Assembly (NCBI GenBank): GCA_003864495.1
Contig: ML133436.1
Coordinates: forward strand, 1,779,756 to 1,843,755
DNA: 64,000 nt
Source of the DNA: Nemopilema nomurai
Taxonomy: Eukaryota; Cnidaria; Scyphozoa; Rhizostomeae; Rhizostomatidae
Direction: 5' to 3'
A program made the position numbers and the translations under genes. Below are positions 1-19,030 of this stretch, one piece after another (within the stretch, counting starts at the first letter, position 1; each line of letters starts with the position of its first letter). Under the pieces are notes generated by a model that made no database searches, was not told the origin of the DNA, and was given only the letters and a program-made list of their open reading frames with translations.

Positions 1-276
1 AGCCGCTTCAATTTGATTCCAGTTCTTTGCACCAGCCTTTATTTCAGTGCAGCAGCGTGAAAAACAGACAGGATGATAGTGCGATAAAACGTCATTAAAA
101 ACTCCGCTAAACATATCAGCTAATTAGCCTAAGTCGTAACCGGCCTACCCATTTCGAATGCCTCTAAAAGCTAGTAAGAGCTTCAAGTTTCGAAAGATCG
201 AAAAACTCTCCTAGGGTTAAGGGGCTGGTTTTTATTAGCAATCCCTATTCACGTTTTATCGCACTATCTATCCTAG
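1..276. other. Probable intron upstream of the first visible exon
   Basis: No convincing coding frame is seen. The segment ends in a pyrimidine-rich tract and AG at 275-276, a plausible acceptor for the exon that follows. It is best read as the 3' part of an intron of the gene at 277-4187, whose earlier exons lie outside the window. A start inside this window is not excluded, since the downstream frame has a methionine at 357. Confidence 0.45.
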
Positions 277-3200
277 GTTCCGACCCAACTCCCAAAGAGG
301 TCAAATTACAACAGCAATCGCATGATCTAAAAACGCTTCAAGGCCAGCGTAATTCTATGTTTTTGTCCGCGTACGGGGAAGAGACTGGGGAAGAGGCCAT
401 GGAAGAGAAGGAGAAGGCGAGGCTGTCAGATGCATCAGATGACGATATTTCTCTTCCCAAAGACATCGAGAAACGGTTGCGTTCGGGAACAGCTACTATG
501 CGGGATCGCAAGAATAAACTGGAGAAGCTGGACCTAAAACCAGTTGCTTTCGAGGTGCCTAAGGCCCCGACAATGCCTCAGAAGAAGGCTGAACGGCGCG
601 CTCCAGAAGGAGAAGAGGACATCAGCATAAAAGACGGACTGAGTTCACCTTTGAAGACGTTTTCTAGGAGCAGCCACAACAAATCGCGGGTTTCGGGGTC
701 CAGCCTTGTGGATAGGAACCGCCAGTCATCGCTTGAGTATGCCTCGGAGCCAGACGAGAAGGCAAGCCCAACTGACTCGGATTCAGACGTTCAGTACCCC
801 ACGGTTATACGCAGAAATCCGCGTAAAAGCCGCGAGAACCTGGATCAAGCTAAATTCGTGATGAACCCAAATTACGACGCCTGGGACGATGCGAACTCTC
901 GTTCGTTTGAAAACGCAGATAGGGGAAGCTCGCGAACTCCTAGAAAAGAGTTCACATCACCTGTCAGTGTTCCTGTAGATCGTAGATTTGGGAAAGCTGA
1001 ACACTCTAATCAAAAACAAGAAAAACAAGATCAAAGCACCTTTCGCGATGGAGTCATCTCACCAGAAAGCCTGAAGGCGAGAAAAGCAAGTTTACGTAGA
1101 TCAGGAAAGTTCGACGAAGAACACAGGAGAGGACATGGGTATCGGAGCGAAGGCGAGGCTACTGCCAGGGCTCGTAACGAGGCTGCGGCCCACAAAGATG
1201 TATCTATTGGTAGGCCTTCGGTTATCTCACCAGAAGACCTGCGGGCAAGACGGGCGAGTTTGCGAAGATCTGCAAATTACGAGGATGAGTACAGGATGGC
1301 ACATGGATATAAAAGCGAGGGAGATGTTTCCACAGCCTCGTATGATAAGAGGCATCACAGAGATAGGTCTTTTGACGGGCCTTCTGATGACGTCATGGGC
1401 TCGAGGCGAAGATCGCGACGTATCGCGTCACTAAGACAGGACCAATCTTATTATGAAGAAGACGATGACGTTTTTGCGCGCGAACACGAGCCAAGCGGGC
1501 GGCGAAGCGCAAAGCAAAGGTCCAGGAGTGAACTCTATGAAGGAAAATTGATCGACAATTCCAGGCGATCGAACACAAGAGACAGGTACTCTGGAGAGCG
1601 AACTTCATCGGGAGATCGGGATGACGTCAGGCGGTCCAGAGGCAGTCAGCGTTCTTTAGCAAAGGCTGACCGCACTGATGATAGCGATAGGAGACGCTCC
1701 AAGGGTAGTCAGCGTTCTTTAACGAGGGAAGATAACTACAATGACGATAGGGACAATAGACATTCCAGGGGTAGCCAGCGTTCTTTAACGAGGGAAGATG
1801 ACTACAATGACGATAGGGACAAGAGACGTTCCAGGGGTAGCCAGCGTTCTTTAACGAGGGAAGATAACTACAATGACGATAGGGACAAGAGACGTTCCAG
1901 GAGTGGTCAGCGTTCTTTAATGAGAGAAGATGACTACAATGACGAATGGGAGGTTGATGTAGACGTCGTGTCAGCACCATCTACACCCAATGTGTATGAT
2001 GATGATAATGAAAGTGATTATAAGAGACTGGTTAGAGATTTAACGAAGGGTCGCTCAGACACTTCCTACGAAGATGAACCGAGGGACAGAGGCCGGAGGG
2101 ACAGAGGCCAGAGGGACCGGCGCGCCCGTTCGCGGACCCAGAAAGGTTTGTAGGCCGCGGATTGGTCCAGTCGCGCGGTCAAAGATACTTCATGTAACTG
2201 ACAGAAAGCGTTATAGAGAGCACTTTTCGGATCTATTGCCAGCGAATTTAGTGTCGATGCAAAAGAAGGCTCTGGAAACCAAGTCTTGCTGTGTCATTAC
2301 TGTGTTTTGTTTGAGCAAGATTGCTCATAAACATCTGGTAACTCAGCAACTCTGTAGTGGCTAGTATCCAGTGATATATTTTCTGAGAACCGAAAACTGG
2401 TTTGCGCGAAGCTGGAACTCCCTTTTGTAAAGCGCGAAAAGAAAGACGCCAAAGTATAATTTCGTTGAAGAGATCAGTGATAGGCGACGTTTATCCTTTA
2501 ACGGTGTTTAACTTTCGCTCGTATCCTGATTATTCTTAACAGTTGCACAAGTAGCAGTATTTTGTGGCCACGCCACTTTGTCGCCATTTTGTCCCAAGTT
2601 CCATCTCGCTGGTATACCAACATCTTCCTTGGCGTGGAAGTGCTTACCATCTCAGGGGTGCCAAGCGACATTTGATCCCTCTCTGTAGCGCGTGTTTTAC
2701 GTTATGCTTTTCTTTTAGACACTGTACAAGCGAATGACAAGCCCGGCCTGAGCAGCTTCGAGTTGGCAATGGTCAGAAATAAGGGAGGAAGTGCGCAGCG
2801 ACTGATTAACAGTGATACGGAATCAGTGGCGCGATCACTCGCATCACAAGCTTCCAAGAAGCCGAAGTCAAATGTCGACAGGTATGCTATCGTTGCCCTT
2901 CCCATCGAATCTTACTGCTCATTCTCTCAATTGATTTCCAGGTATTGCGACTGTAATAATAGAACTCTTTGAACAATTGAGTGTGTTAGAATTCAAGGCA
3001 TCGAAACCCTGTTGATTGCCAAATCGAGTTTGTTTTCTTTACGGTGAAGCTTAGGATTTATGTTACGCAAGATTGGTTACCGATTAAGTGGGTAAACGGT
3101 TGATGTTGTTGTTAGAGAGTTGCGATTTTATTCGTTTCTGCAAAGGCAGGTTTAGAAAAGGCGGCGGATTGATATACAAATTGAAGCATGTTTTTCTTCC

Positions 3201-4187
3201 AGAAAATCGGTGAAGGATCCATCGGAGGAACGGTCAAGCAGTTCGATATCGAAGCATTCCGAGCCGTCGGACAACGACGCGGACAATTCTGGCGACGAAT
3301 CAGAGGAAGGCGGTAAACTGGTGCGAGGAGCGGAAGCGCCGGCTTCGATCGCCAGTCATTATGCAAACGACCCGTTCTACAAGAACTGGCGCAATTCACT
3401 AGATAAGAAAACGCGCAAAGCGCTCCTTACCGAGTATCGCGATCGCGATAGAGGCGCTAAGCGCGACTCTGTAGATAGCTTGGGCTCAAGGCCGCACCGC
3501 TCTGCTTCAGAAGAGGGTCTTGATCGAATCGCACGGCCACGTGCAAGGCCCGGCCGCGCTGATCTGTCAGAGAAGAGAAAACTCGCTCAGTCAGATCCCT
3601 ACCTTAATCAGGAGCCTGCTCCGAGCGTGAGTTCGTTTACGCCTTCAGGCGAAGGCGAACGACCGCAAGTGAGGAGGCCTGGAAGGCGGCCTATCGACAG
3701 AGTTGCCGCGCGGTCAGAGCCGTCACTTAATGCGCCGGATTCAGATTCGGATCCGGAAAACCGCTTCCCGCCTCCATATGAAGATGAGAATGGCAGGAAA
3801 AGGAAGAACAGCTTCCTCCGTGCTACCAAAGGGTCAGCGCAAAGCCTAAAGAAAGGCAGTCTCGACAATCTGGATGATGCTGGCCGCGCGAAGAGAGATC
3901 TTGTCGCAGAGCTCGACAAGGCTGCGAATTATTACACCAGAGCGCCACCTCCTTATGAAGAGAACGGTGATTACGATGCAGACCCACGATCTCCGCCCGC
4001 TTATTCACCGAGGCAGGATAGCAGCGACGATTCACGCACGCACGTTGGATATAATAGGGGAAGGAGAAACTGGCGTCCGCAGCGGCAAAGCGGAGATCGG
4101 CGCGATGCGTCATCCTCTAGGGATCAGTCCAATAGAGAAGATGATGAATTTGACGGGCCATCACGGACATCTATGACGCTGGTTTAG
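277..4187 (+). CDS. 3' part of a large disordered, charged protein with PPxY motifs and a PDZ-ligand-like C-terminus (family unknown)
   Basis: Three exons join in frame: 277-2145, 2719-2881 and 3203-4187. The junctions are AAAG/GTTTGT, TTTTAG/AC, ACAG/GTATGC and TTCCAG/AA. The 5' end lies outside the window. The first residues (EVKLQQQSHDLKTLQGQR) look like the end of a coiled coil. The rest is low-complexity, rich in Ser, Arg, Asp and Glu, with no recognised catalytic fold. Visible features are two copies of an ISPE-L-AR-ASLRRS block (about 1051 and 1222), a run of 22-residue repeats with core GSQRSL (1629-1960), two PPPYE motifs and one PPAYSP (3770-4010), and the last residues TSMTLV, which fit a class I PDZ ligand (T-x-V). 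RxxS sites are frequent and suggest basophilic kinase or 14-3-3 targets. By inference it is a cytoplasmic scaffold or the intracellular tail of a junctional or membrane protein. I do not recognise the family. Confidence 0.7.
1629..1960 (+). repeat. 66-bp in-frame tandem repeat inside the coding exon
   Basis: About five units of 63-66 bp. Copies of the shared stretch beginning GCGTTCTTTA start at 1649, 1712 and 1778 and continue at the same spacing. Each encodes about 22 residues with the core GSQRSLTRED followed by a YNDDRD block. The period is a multiple of three, so copy number can change without breaking the frame. Confidence 0.85.
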
Positions 4188-6287
4188 GAAATTATGTCGC
4201 TGTGATGCAGCTCTATCAGCAGCGAAGGTTGTAGTTAGTTGTCGCCATTGTTCGATCAGCTGCATTGACAAAACTGCTTCGTGCAAAGTTTGCCCTAAAT
4301 ACGGGGGCCGATTTCAGCTCTCTGCTGATCTCCAGGAACCTTTGTGTGCTTTTAGATGAACAAATGACTTGATTTTAAGGTACAATGCATTGGCAAAGGA
4401 TTTTTTCATCCCGGTTGTCTAGTTATATATATTTTTATCAGTACTTTTTCCACGCATACCTAGATGTAGTTAATTTACTGTCGTAGATGTATGATGTGAT
4501 GCATAAGCTTTTTCAAATCCAGCAGATGACATTATAGATTCCGTACAGTTTTTTTGGGTTTTACAAACAATGTTGCTTTTCATAACTTCGTGCATAATCC
4601 CGCCCCCAACACCCCCTCCCCCACAACAGCCTTCTCCCACCTTGTAGAAAGGAGGTTTCTTCGGCTGAACCATATTCACTGAGACGTTCGGTGAATCGGC
4701 ATTCTCTATGATTAAAAGAGAATTCACTCACCAGATACGTATTACCAATCTTATGAATATTTGCCTTGCTACATGACTCGGTTTATGGTTGAATGGAGAC
4801 ATAAGCATCCCAGAATGGAGTGTGAGGCTGTATTTTACTGATGTGTAATTGAATTCCAATGAAACCTTAAGATTATTCACTATAATCAGATAATTCCTAT
4901 AGTTTCAGATTTATTCACCATAGACAAGAGTAAAGTGCTTTATTTCAACAAGACCTTGCCATGGCTTGTTGTGTGACCTCTTTCGTCCCTCGCATGATCT
5001 AGTGAGTGAAAAGGGCCACACAGTTTTCAACCTTGTTTAGCAAACCACGGCCTGAAGAAAGTCGAATCAATGGCTTTTCATTGAGGCAGCGAAATTCGCA
5101 TATTGATGTAAATCGGCGTTTCCTCTTGTGTCAGAATGCATCTTTCAACACTTGATTTCTTCATGCGCAGCGAAACTTGTTTTTAACGCACAATTATTTT
5201 TTTGCAACTATTAATACATTTAAACACGTAAATGTTTAAATGAACTGCATTCCAGTTTCGATAACCACGAGCTACTGTTAGGGTTATTATTGTTGTGAAA
5301 TATGGTCTGATTCAGATGGGCAAATATTGGTGCGTTGTTTCATAGCTTCCTCGTTGTATTTGCCTCGATTCCAGTGTACTTTGTTATTTGAAAATCTTAG
5401 CTCAAAAAACTTTTTGTTAGAGATAGATAAAATCTTTTGCTGGTATTTTGGAGAAGTGCGTTTAGGTTAGATGGTCAGTTTTGCCTCATGCAACCTATTT
5501 ACCAAAGCAATCTCCTGTTATTTCTTGATCATGTTTCCCCTACCAAATTTTTTTTGATTTGCATTTTCCCTGGATACAAAAAGCTTAGTCTGATCAGGGA
5601 AACTTTTTATATAACCGTGGTTCGATTTTTTTCCCTAGACCACAGAACATATCCATTATCTAGTATTTAATTTGTGATATTAAAGGAACCTGCTGTTTGA
5701 GATTTTCAAGTTGCTTCCTATCGTTAGAACTTGGAAAGTCTTGCAAATTATCTTGCAGATATATAACTTAATCTATAAACATTCAACCACGATCAATATA
5801 AATACAACCATTTTGAAAAGAGATATCAGTTTGCTTGCAGGATTTCTGCACCTGCATTGTTGTTCCTTAAACTACCATTATCATTGTTGTTCTAAGTTGA
5901 ATACCATATCGGCACTGTCAAATTTCATTCTCTAATGTTTGAGTTCATAAACAAATAAACCAAACAAATCAATCTTTGCAATGCTGAACTTGAGCTACAG
6001 AAAAAACTCAACCCAGGTAAATAATCTGTACCAAAGTATGATACATAGAGCAAACAGTCTCTTATTGCCACCAATTTTGTTTTGTTGAGAATCTTTTACA
6101 TCAAGTTCAAATGCTTTGTGCCTTTAAAAGCTTAAATAAGAAAAATCTCTAATTCTTATAATGCAAGGGATAAAATGTTATTTTGTGTTTTATACCAGCG
6201 TTTTACTTGTTAAAATTTAACACAAAATAATGTAATATTAAGGAGAGTTTGTTTGCTTTTGATTAATCAATTTAAAAAGCAGCAGCT
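4188..6287. other. 3' UTR and intergenic DNA between two convergent genes
   Basis: AT-rich, with no supportable coding frame or RNA gene. It must hold the 3' UTR and poly(A) site of the upstream plus-strand gene; an AATAAA lies near 5955, but I cannot assign the site. A short perfect inverted repeat at 5217-5242 is the only structured element I noticed. Confidence 0.6.
5217..5242. repeat. Short perfect inverted repeat
   Basis: Arms CATTTAAACA (5217-5226) and TGTTTAAATG (5233-5242) are exact reverse complements with a 6-bp spacer. In AT-rich DNA this can arise by chance. No gene-end function can be assigned. Confidence 0.4.
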
Positions 6288-6293
6288 TTTATT
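6288..6293 (-). terminator. Candidate BFAR poly(A) signal
   Basis: TTTATT on the plus strand reads AATAAA on the minus strand, about 36 bases past the BFAR stop at 6329. If used, the 3' UTR would be very short. No transcript evidence is available. Confidence 0.4.
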
Positions 6294-6328
6294 TGTTAAT
6301 ATCAGTGATATAATTTCATAGATTTGAT

Positions 6329-9300
6329 CTACTCATGCCGCAGCTGAAAAGCAAACTGCCAACCTGCGTTATTTTGTTGAACGTCCCTGTTTGGTGTGTT
6401 TCGTATTGAGTTTAGTCTTCTACAGAGTCTGTTTACTGCATCAAATGGACTAATAAAGAACATCCAGGAGAACATGATGTCACAAATGAAAAATGGAACA
6501 AATGGCCAAAGGATCTTCAGCACCAAGCTGCTTCCAAGCACATAGATGAGGTTTTTCAGCATCAGTCCTGGCAATGTTCTGCAAACAACAGATAATGATA
6601 CTAAGACACAATAAAGGGTCCCTGAAGTGCGTAAAGAACTACTTGACTAAAATACTGATTTTGGCCACAAGAAAAACTTAACTGATTTATGGCCTATAAA
6701 GTTGAAGTTGCTCTGAGCTGTAATACTAAGTCAAACAATTGAAAAGAGTGGATATAAGTAACTAATTGAAATCTTTCAAATGACGAACATTGTGTAATAG
6801 ACAAAGACACCCTCTCTGAAAGGGAGATGTTATAAACTTTTTATTTCATAAACTTAATCGTCATTGTAAAAAAGAAAAGTTTTACGTTGGAACAAGACAT
6901 ACTTATAGCCGCCTGTAAAGATCCATCCAATGTAAGTCATTTCTAAACAACCCATGGCAAAAGCATGTATGATGACAATCCTTGAAATCCAGTAGTTGAT
7001 TGTGATGTATTGATAGGCAAAGGAAGCAATCATGTAATATGGGGATACCACTCCCCACAGCACAAATGAATGCCATTGCTCCCACTCTGTTTGTTTTGCC
7101 TGTAAAATAATTTTAATGACCAATTAAACTATGTAGAAATTATGAATGACCATTAAAGAGCTTTATTTCATTGTGATTCATTTAAAATGGTAGTTTATCT
7201 CAGATCAGCAAGCCTGGCACAAGATAATCACTCCAAGATTGATGGACAACAACCACATAACACTTTGTCCCTGAGATAGCAGAGTTGTCATATAATGGTA
7301 TTTACATAACGCATCAGTGAAAAGAGTTCTCAATCTAGCTTGAAAACTTAGTGTGTATGGTTAGGAATGGAGATAGCTGATTACCTTGCCATTTGGGTTG
7401 CTGTTCTGCAAAGGTGCTGTTTTTTCAACAACACATGTACCTTGAAGGAATGGCAGGAATATGTCATGATAATCAAACACATAAAGGTATAGAAACATCG
7501 TCCGAGGAAACTGTCTCATTCCAAAGAGAAGGAACAATGCTTTTGCACGATTTGCTGCCTAGAAAAAACAAAATGTGACATATCAGTTATAAAAATATGT
7601 AAAATAATCACATGAAAGTTAAAAGCTATTATTTTAGTAACAACATGCAAATTGGAAGAGAAGAACGTAGTTAAAAAAAATAGAATTGATTCTCTTTAGG
7701 TGTCTATCAGAAAATCTTTCCCTTAGTAATGCTGAATCAAATTCTGACCATAAATAAATTTCCATAAATAACATTTGCTTTCACAAAATTTGAATTTTGT
7801 TAAAATTTGCCAATGATAACAAAATATTGAGTGGAAGGTTATTAAAATACAGTTAAATTGTAAAAAACAATATCAAACAAAGATGCATCAATGGCCTAAC
7901 AGAAAGATGCTCACTTTAAACTCCCAGAAATCCCCAGGCCTTTCCTTTTTTCTCATCTGAACTTTCCCCAAGGCATCCATGAAAACCCTCCTGTGTAAAC
8001 TCAGATTCATATTGATGGGTGAGCCTATTAAATCTTCTTCACTCATTTGTAACAATAGATTCCCATCAATTCCAGCCATCTTGAAACGCTTATCATAAAT
8101 CCCTTTTGCCCAAACACCTTGCTCTCCAACCCAATAAGCAACATCATCAGGGGTCCATTCCGTGACAATCTTGCTGTCCAGTAATACATCAGGACCCCCA
8201 AACAGCTCTCTCACACCAAGGGTAATGAGCTGCATAAACAAAAGGGCTCACATGAAATATTCAATATCATTCATAAATATTTAAAAATAGTTTATGTTCA
8301 TTAACATCATATATCATGAAAAAATTTTAAAATTTCTATTCAATAAGTTTTACTAATACTTAAGATGATGATGATTTTGATAATGCAAATAATCCTTTGA
8401 ATGAATTGCATTATGAATAGAGAAATACTGCAGCTTGGTAGAAATTTTACAGTCTAGAGATAGGAACAATTTTAGCTGATTAATTAGAAAGACTAATGCA
8501 TTTGAGGAAGGATGAAACTTAATAAGGAAAATAGACACACAAACTACAGATGTGAAATACTGCAAAACCTTTTTGGTTCTCTCTGTCTAGAAAGATCCAG
8601 CTAATATAACTTACCACAATTACTGCAATAATAACTGATAAGATAACACACAATGTACCACAGCTAAAATTATTGATGGCTGATCTTCTGTTTGTTTGAT
8701 CGGCTTCAACATGACCTTCGAAGGCAGCAATTATTGGACCATAGTTTGGTTGGGTTTCCTGTGTTGCCCTCCTTTCTTTAACTTTGTCAGGAAACAATCT
8801 TTCCAGTGTATTTCTAAACAGTGTTATAAATTTGTAAGATAATTCTAATTTGATGAGAAATTGCTTCAAGTAGCTTTCTAGTGTAAGATTTTATAGTGAA
8901 GTATGTTATCAAAACAATGTTTAATGAAATAATACCAAAAATTAAAAGTTTGATTTCCTTGATGAAGGATCTACATAATGCTGGTTATACAGCATAAGAA
9001 ATTTGTGGATCTATTTAATAGTATTAGGATTTGTTTAAAATCATGTACATTAGTAATCAAAAAAAAATGTTTGAAATCATTCAGTTTATTTTATTTCATA
9101 GGGAACTTGATGATAAATGAAGAAATGTTTAACACCTCAAGGTAAAGTTAATTTTTGGGAACTCTGTGAATGGTCTGCGGCATTGAAGACACTCTGTCTT
9201 TCTTGACGTGCTCAGCCAATTGGCCAGACAAAATCTGCAAAACGTATGGCCACAAGATAAGGTTGTTGGATCAAGGAATATTTCATAGCAGCAACTGCAG

Positions 9301-9692
9301 GTGAAGTCATCCTCAATTATCTCGTCTCGCTGCTTCTCTTCTTTTTCTTCCATCTCCTTGCCAGATAGACTCCACTTTGGGCGTTTTGCAACCTACCAAA
9401 ATCAGAATCGTTGCATCATTAATACCAACCATGCTAACAGACCGTTCAGGTCTGATTTCCAATGCAATAAGGAGTTCAACAAATAAATATAGTGATCAAT
9501 AGTGTAAATCACTAACGTCTGGGGTCATAGTTCTAAGTAATATACGCCAGTGATTGGGTCGACTTTTGTAGATTCAGGCCTATCTCTTAACACAAAACGT
9601 CTTATCAAAAAGGGTGGTATGATAATTACAACCGATTTTCTTACATTTGCAAGGGAAATCGTGCAATATTTTGTACATACCCCTTCCTTCAT
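6329..9692 (-). CDS. BFAR: Bifunctional apoptosis regulator (RING-SAM multi-pass ER E3 ubiquitin ligase)
   Basis: Seven coding exons on the minus strand: 9692-9681, 9392-9136, 8813-8615, 8229-7915, 7558-7385, 7099-6903 and 6578-6329. All join in phase to give 467 aa; human BFAR has 450. Order: RING finger at residues 36-75 with the full C-x2-C, C-x-H-x2-C-x2-C and C-x2-C set; a first membrane segment near 143-161; a SAM domain within 160-260 (EWTPDDVAYWV, HRRVFMDAL); then several membrane segments to the C-terminus (FLYLYVFDY, NYWISRIVII, LWPFVPFFI). Known family members sit in the ER membrane, ligate ubiquitin and restrain apoptosis; that role is inferred by homology. Domain order and intron-spanning identity are strong. 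The first 4-residue exon is the weakest part: an alternative donor inside the overlapping uORF would give a different N-terminus in the same frame. BFAR diverges from LCMT1 and converges on the gene at 277-4187. Confidence 0.93.
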
Positions 9693-9742
9693 CTCGATCT
9701 CAGGCGTTTGACCTTTTGCTGCTGATCACTGGATCCTACCAT
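9689..9742 (-). promoter_or_regulatory. Upstream ORF overlapping the probable BFAR start (ATGA)
   Basis: On the minus strand an ATG at 9742 opens a 17-codon frame (MVGSSDQQQK...). Its TGA at 9691-9689 overlaps the ATG at 9692-9690 that opens the BFAR frame, forming ATGA. Such overlaps can permit reinitiation. Alternatively a weak donor after the tenth codon (AAG/GTCAAA) would splice this ATG in frame to the RING exon, making it the true N-terminus. Confidence 0.5.
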
Positions 9743-10094
9743 TTTTTAGACAGATGCACAGATGTCCTAAGAACATTTAATAACATCGCCTCACAGCCTC
9801 GTTTTCATAGCGAGGAAGGATGACGACACTCAGACCTTCAGGGATCAACTATGATTAATCCTTGGGGCTTGAGGTCCCCAGTGGGCCATCCTTTACCGAA
9901 GTAAATGCAGAAATTTGAAAAAAATCCCTAAAAATCAGATGACAACAAACGAGTCGATACAAATTCGATTTAGGAATGGCATGATCGGCATGGCTTCATG
10001 GTCTAGTATAGGCCTACTGGCCGATAGATTCAGTTATAAATGTAATAGGCAACAGGATTTCTTAAGAAGAATAATAGAAAATGCGGAAAATAAC

Positions 10095-10168
10095 CGACCA
10101 GAGTGAGACTCGAACTCATGACCCCTGACTTTGAACGCCAAGTGCTCTACCGCTGAGCTATCGGGTCA
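10095..10168 (-). tRNA. tRNA-like gene or tRNA-derived element, anticodon uncertain
   Basis: The minus strand shows a clear internal box A (TAGCTCAGCGGTAGAGC) and a box B-like AGTTCGAGTCT at normal spacing. The acceptor ends GACCCGA and TCTGGTC pair except for one C/T clash. The D stem GCTC/GAGC is perfect. The T stem has four good pairs and one mismatch. The anticodon arm is poor: the best 7-base loop, GTTCAAA, would give anticodon TCA with wobble pairs in the stem, which is not a normal sense anticodon. This may be a decayed tRNA, a SINE head or an odd functional tRNA. Confidence 0.5.
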
Positions 10169-10429
10169 TGCTTTGAAGCCAGCACTCGAGGCCAAGCCAT
10201 TTATCCGCACTGCTCCTCTTTTACGCTCAAGTTTTATTCTAGTCTATCACTTTCTCACCGTTATCATTTCCTCTGATAACCTTCATTATCTTTGCAGATA
10301 TCTTTTGAGCATTGTTGTCAAATGATTTCTTTCTCTTCTCCTTTACCTTATCTCTAGAATCAAAAGTGACTTCAGACTCTCCTTCTGTGTTTACATGGGT
10401 TTACAATACTGCCTTGAAATCATTTCTTA

Positions 10430-10745
10430 GGCTCTTTTTATTGAACCTGCTGTCGTCGTCGTCGGCAGTTCCTCGTGACCGAGGATAAGTTCCATTCCAC
10501 TACTCGGTGTGATGAGCTCGTTGATGGCTAAAGAGCCCGATACGAGCGCGAAACATTCGTGGGCATTTGTCGCACGGGATTGTCGGTGGTGGTTGAGGTT
10601 GCGTCGCCTTCTCCTTTCTTCGTTGTCGTTTGGAATCCGCTTCAGCTCTCTTGTTATTTTCAAAGAGATCGACCCCTGTTCTGATGGTGCGCCGCCAATC
10701 GGTGCGCTGCTTCGCTGTTGTTAGCTTCTTCGAGTCGTGCTTGCT
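10430..10745 (-). mobile_element. 5'-truncated LINE remnant (end of the reverse transcriptase ORF)
   Basis: A minus-strand frame ending at 10500 carries RTDWRRTIRTG, a basic KRQRRKEK stretch and then C-D-K-C...FRARIGLFSHQRAH, a C2H2 finger. This combination is typical of the C-terminus of non-LTR retrotransposon ORF2 proteins in marine invertebrates and fish. Only the last 80 or so codons remain and no RT or endonuclease core is present, so it is a dead 5'-truncated copy. The tail near 10430 reads CAATAAAAAG on the minus strand. No target-site duplication was recognised. Confidence 0.7.
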
Positions 10746-11699
10746 ATAACAAAAACTGAGAACTTTCCTAAAGAGTAGTATTTGGCTTCTTGTGAGTTGT
10801 GAACCATTTTTCATGTTATTTCATTAAAAAACAATAACTTAGGTCATCTAAAATTTTACGGCATCAAACATAATCATCAAACAAAGGTATTTTTCTGATT
10901 ATCTTTTAGAGCACAGGATTCCTGTCCAAAAGTCACCTGAGGATTACCAGATTGTGTCGTGTGTTTATTCCTTATATGACGTAGTTAATTGCTGCACGTG
11001 CACCGTTTACTAAAAGGGCTGCCGCGTAGTAACCTTTCGTCAGCTAGCTGGAATGCAAGCTTGTCAAAAGTCGAGAAGCTTGGCCAATGCAAGCTCAATG
11101 CCATGTGTATATATTTGTAGAAGATATAATTGTCATTGTCAAATGGGGCAGTCTTTGCTTCACATTCACGTAAATGGCTTTTTTAAATTGTTGTTTGAAC
11201 AAGTGATTTGCGATACAAAATTTCACAATGGCTAGACAAAAAGCAAAACTAGTTTTTGCATACTTAGAGTACATTTTCGTCCGACACTCCTCAGAGTATG
11301 CAAACGTCGGAAAATAACCAAAAGCTGAAAAAATAAGTAATCAGATGCGTATCGAAAAATCTAGAGGATGATTTACGCATAGAATCAAATTGAGTTGTAT
11401 TCTGATTTAGGGCTCTTTATCAATAGAATGATTGTATTTTGCAGACCGTAAATCTAATACCTAAACATTACTTCTCAGAACAGCGGGTGAGAAATTAGAC
11501 GCTTGCAAGATTATTGGGGCGTGACTTGAATTTCCAATGAGGATGTCCAGTTAATGATAACGAGGCTATTCGAAAAAGAGACAAATTTGTTGTTGGTTTC
11601 ACACTCCTTCAGTCAGTAACAACTTCAAATTTCCTCATCAAAACAACTCTGGTTACAGACAAAATTGAAGATGTCATAAGGCTGTTGAGTCTGGCCAAA

Positions 11700-19030
<7,331 letters not shown>

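Larger units (their letters stand above)
9743..11699. other. Shared upstream region between divergent BFAR and LCMT1
   Basis: Holds the promoters and 5' UTRs of both genes by position. I found no clear TATA box. Apart from the tRNA-like element (10095-10168) and the LINE remnant (10430-10745), it shows only AT-rich unique sequence. Confidence 0.5.

Noticed and set aside
1627..1980. 117-codon minus-strand repeat ORF
   Set aside because: Antisense of the 66-bp coding repeat; open only because the repeat period is a multiple of three.
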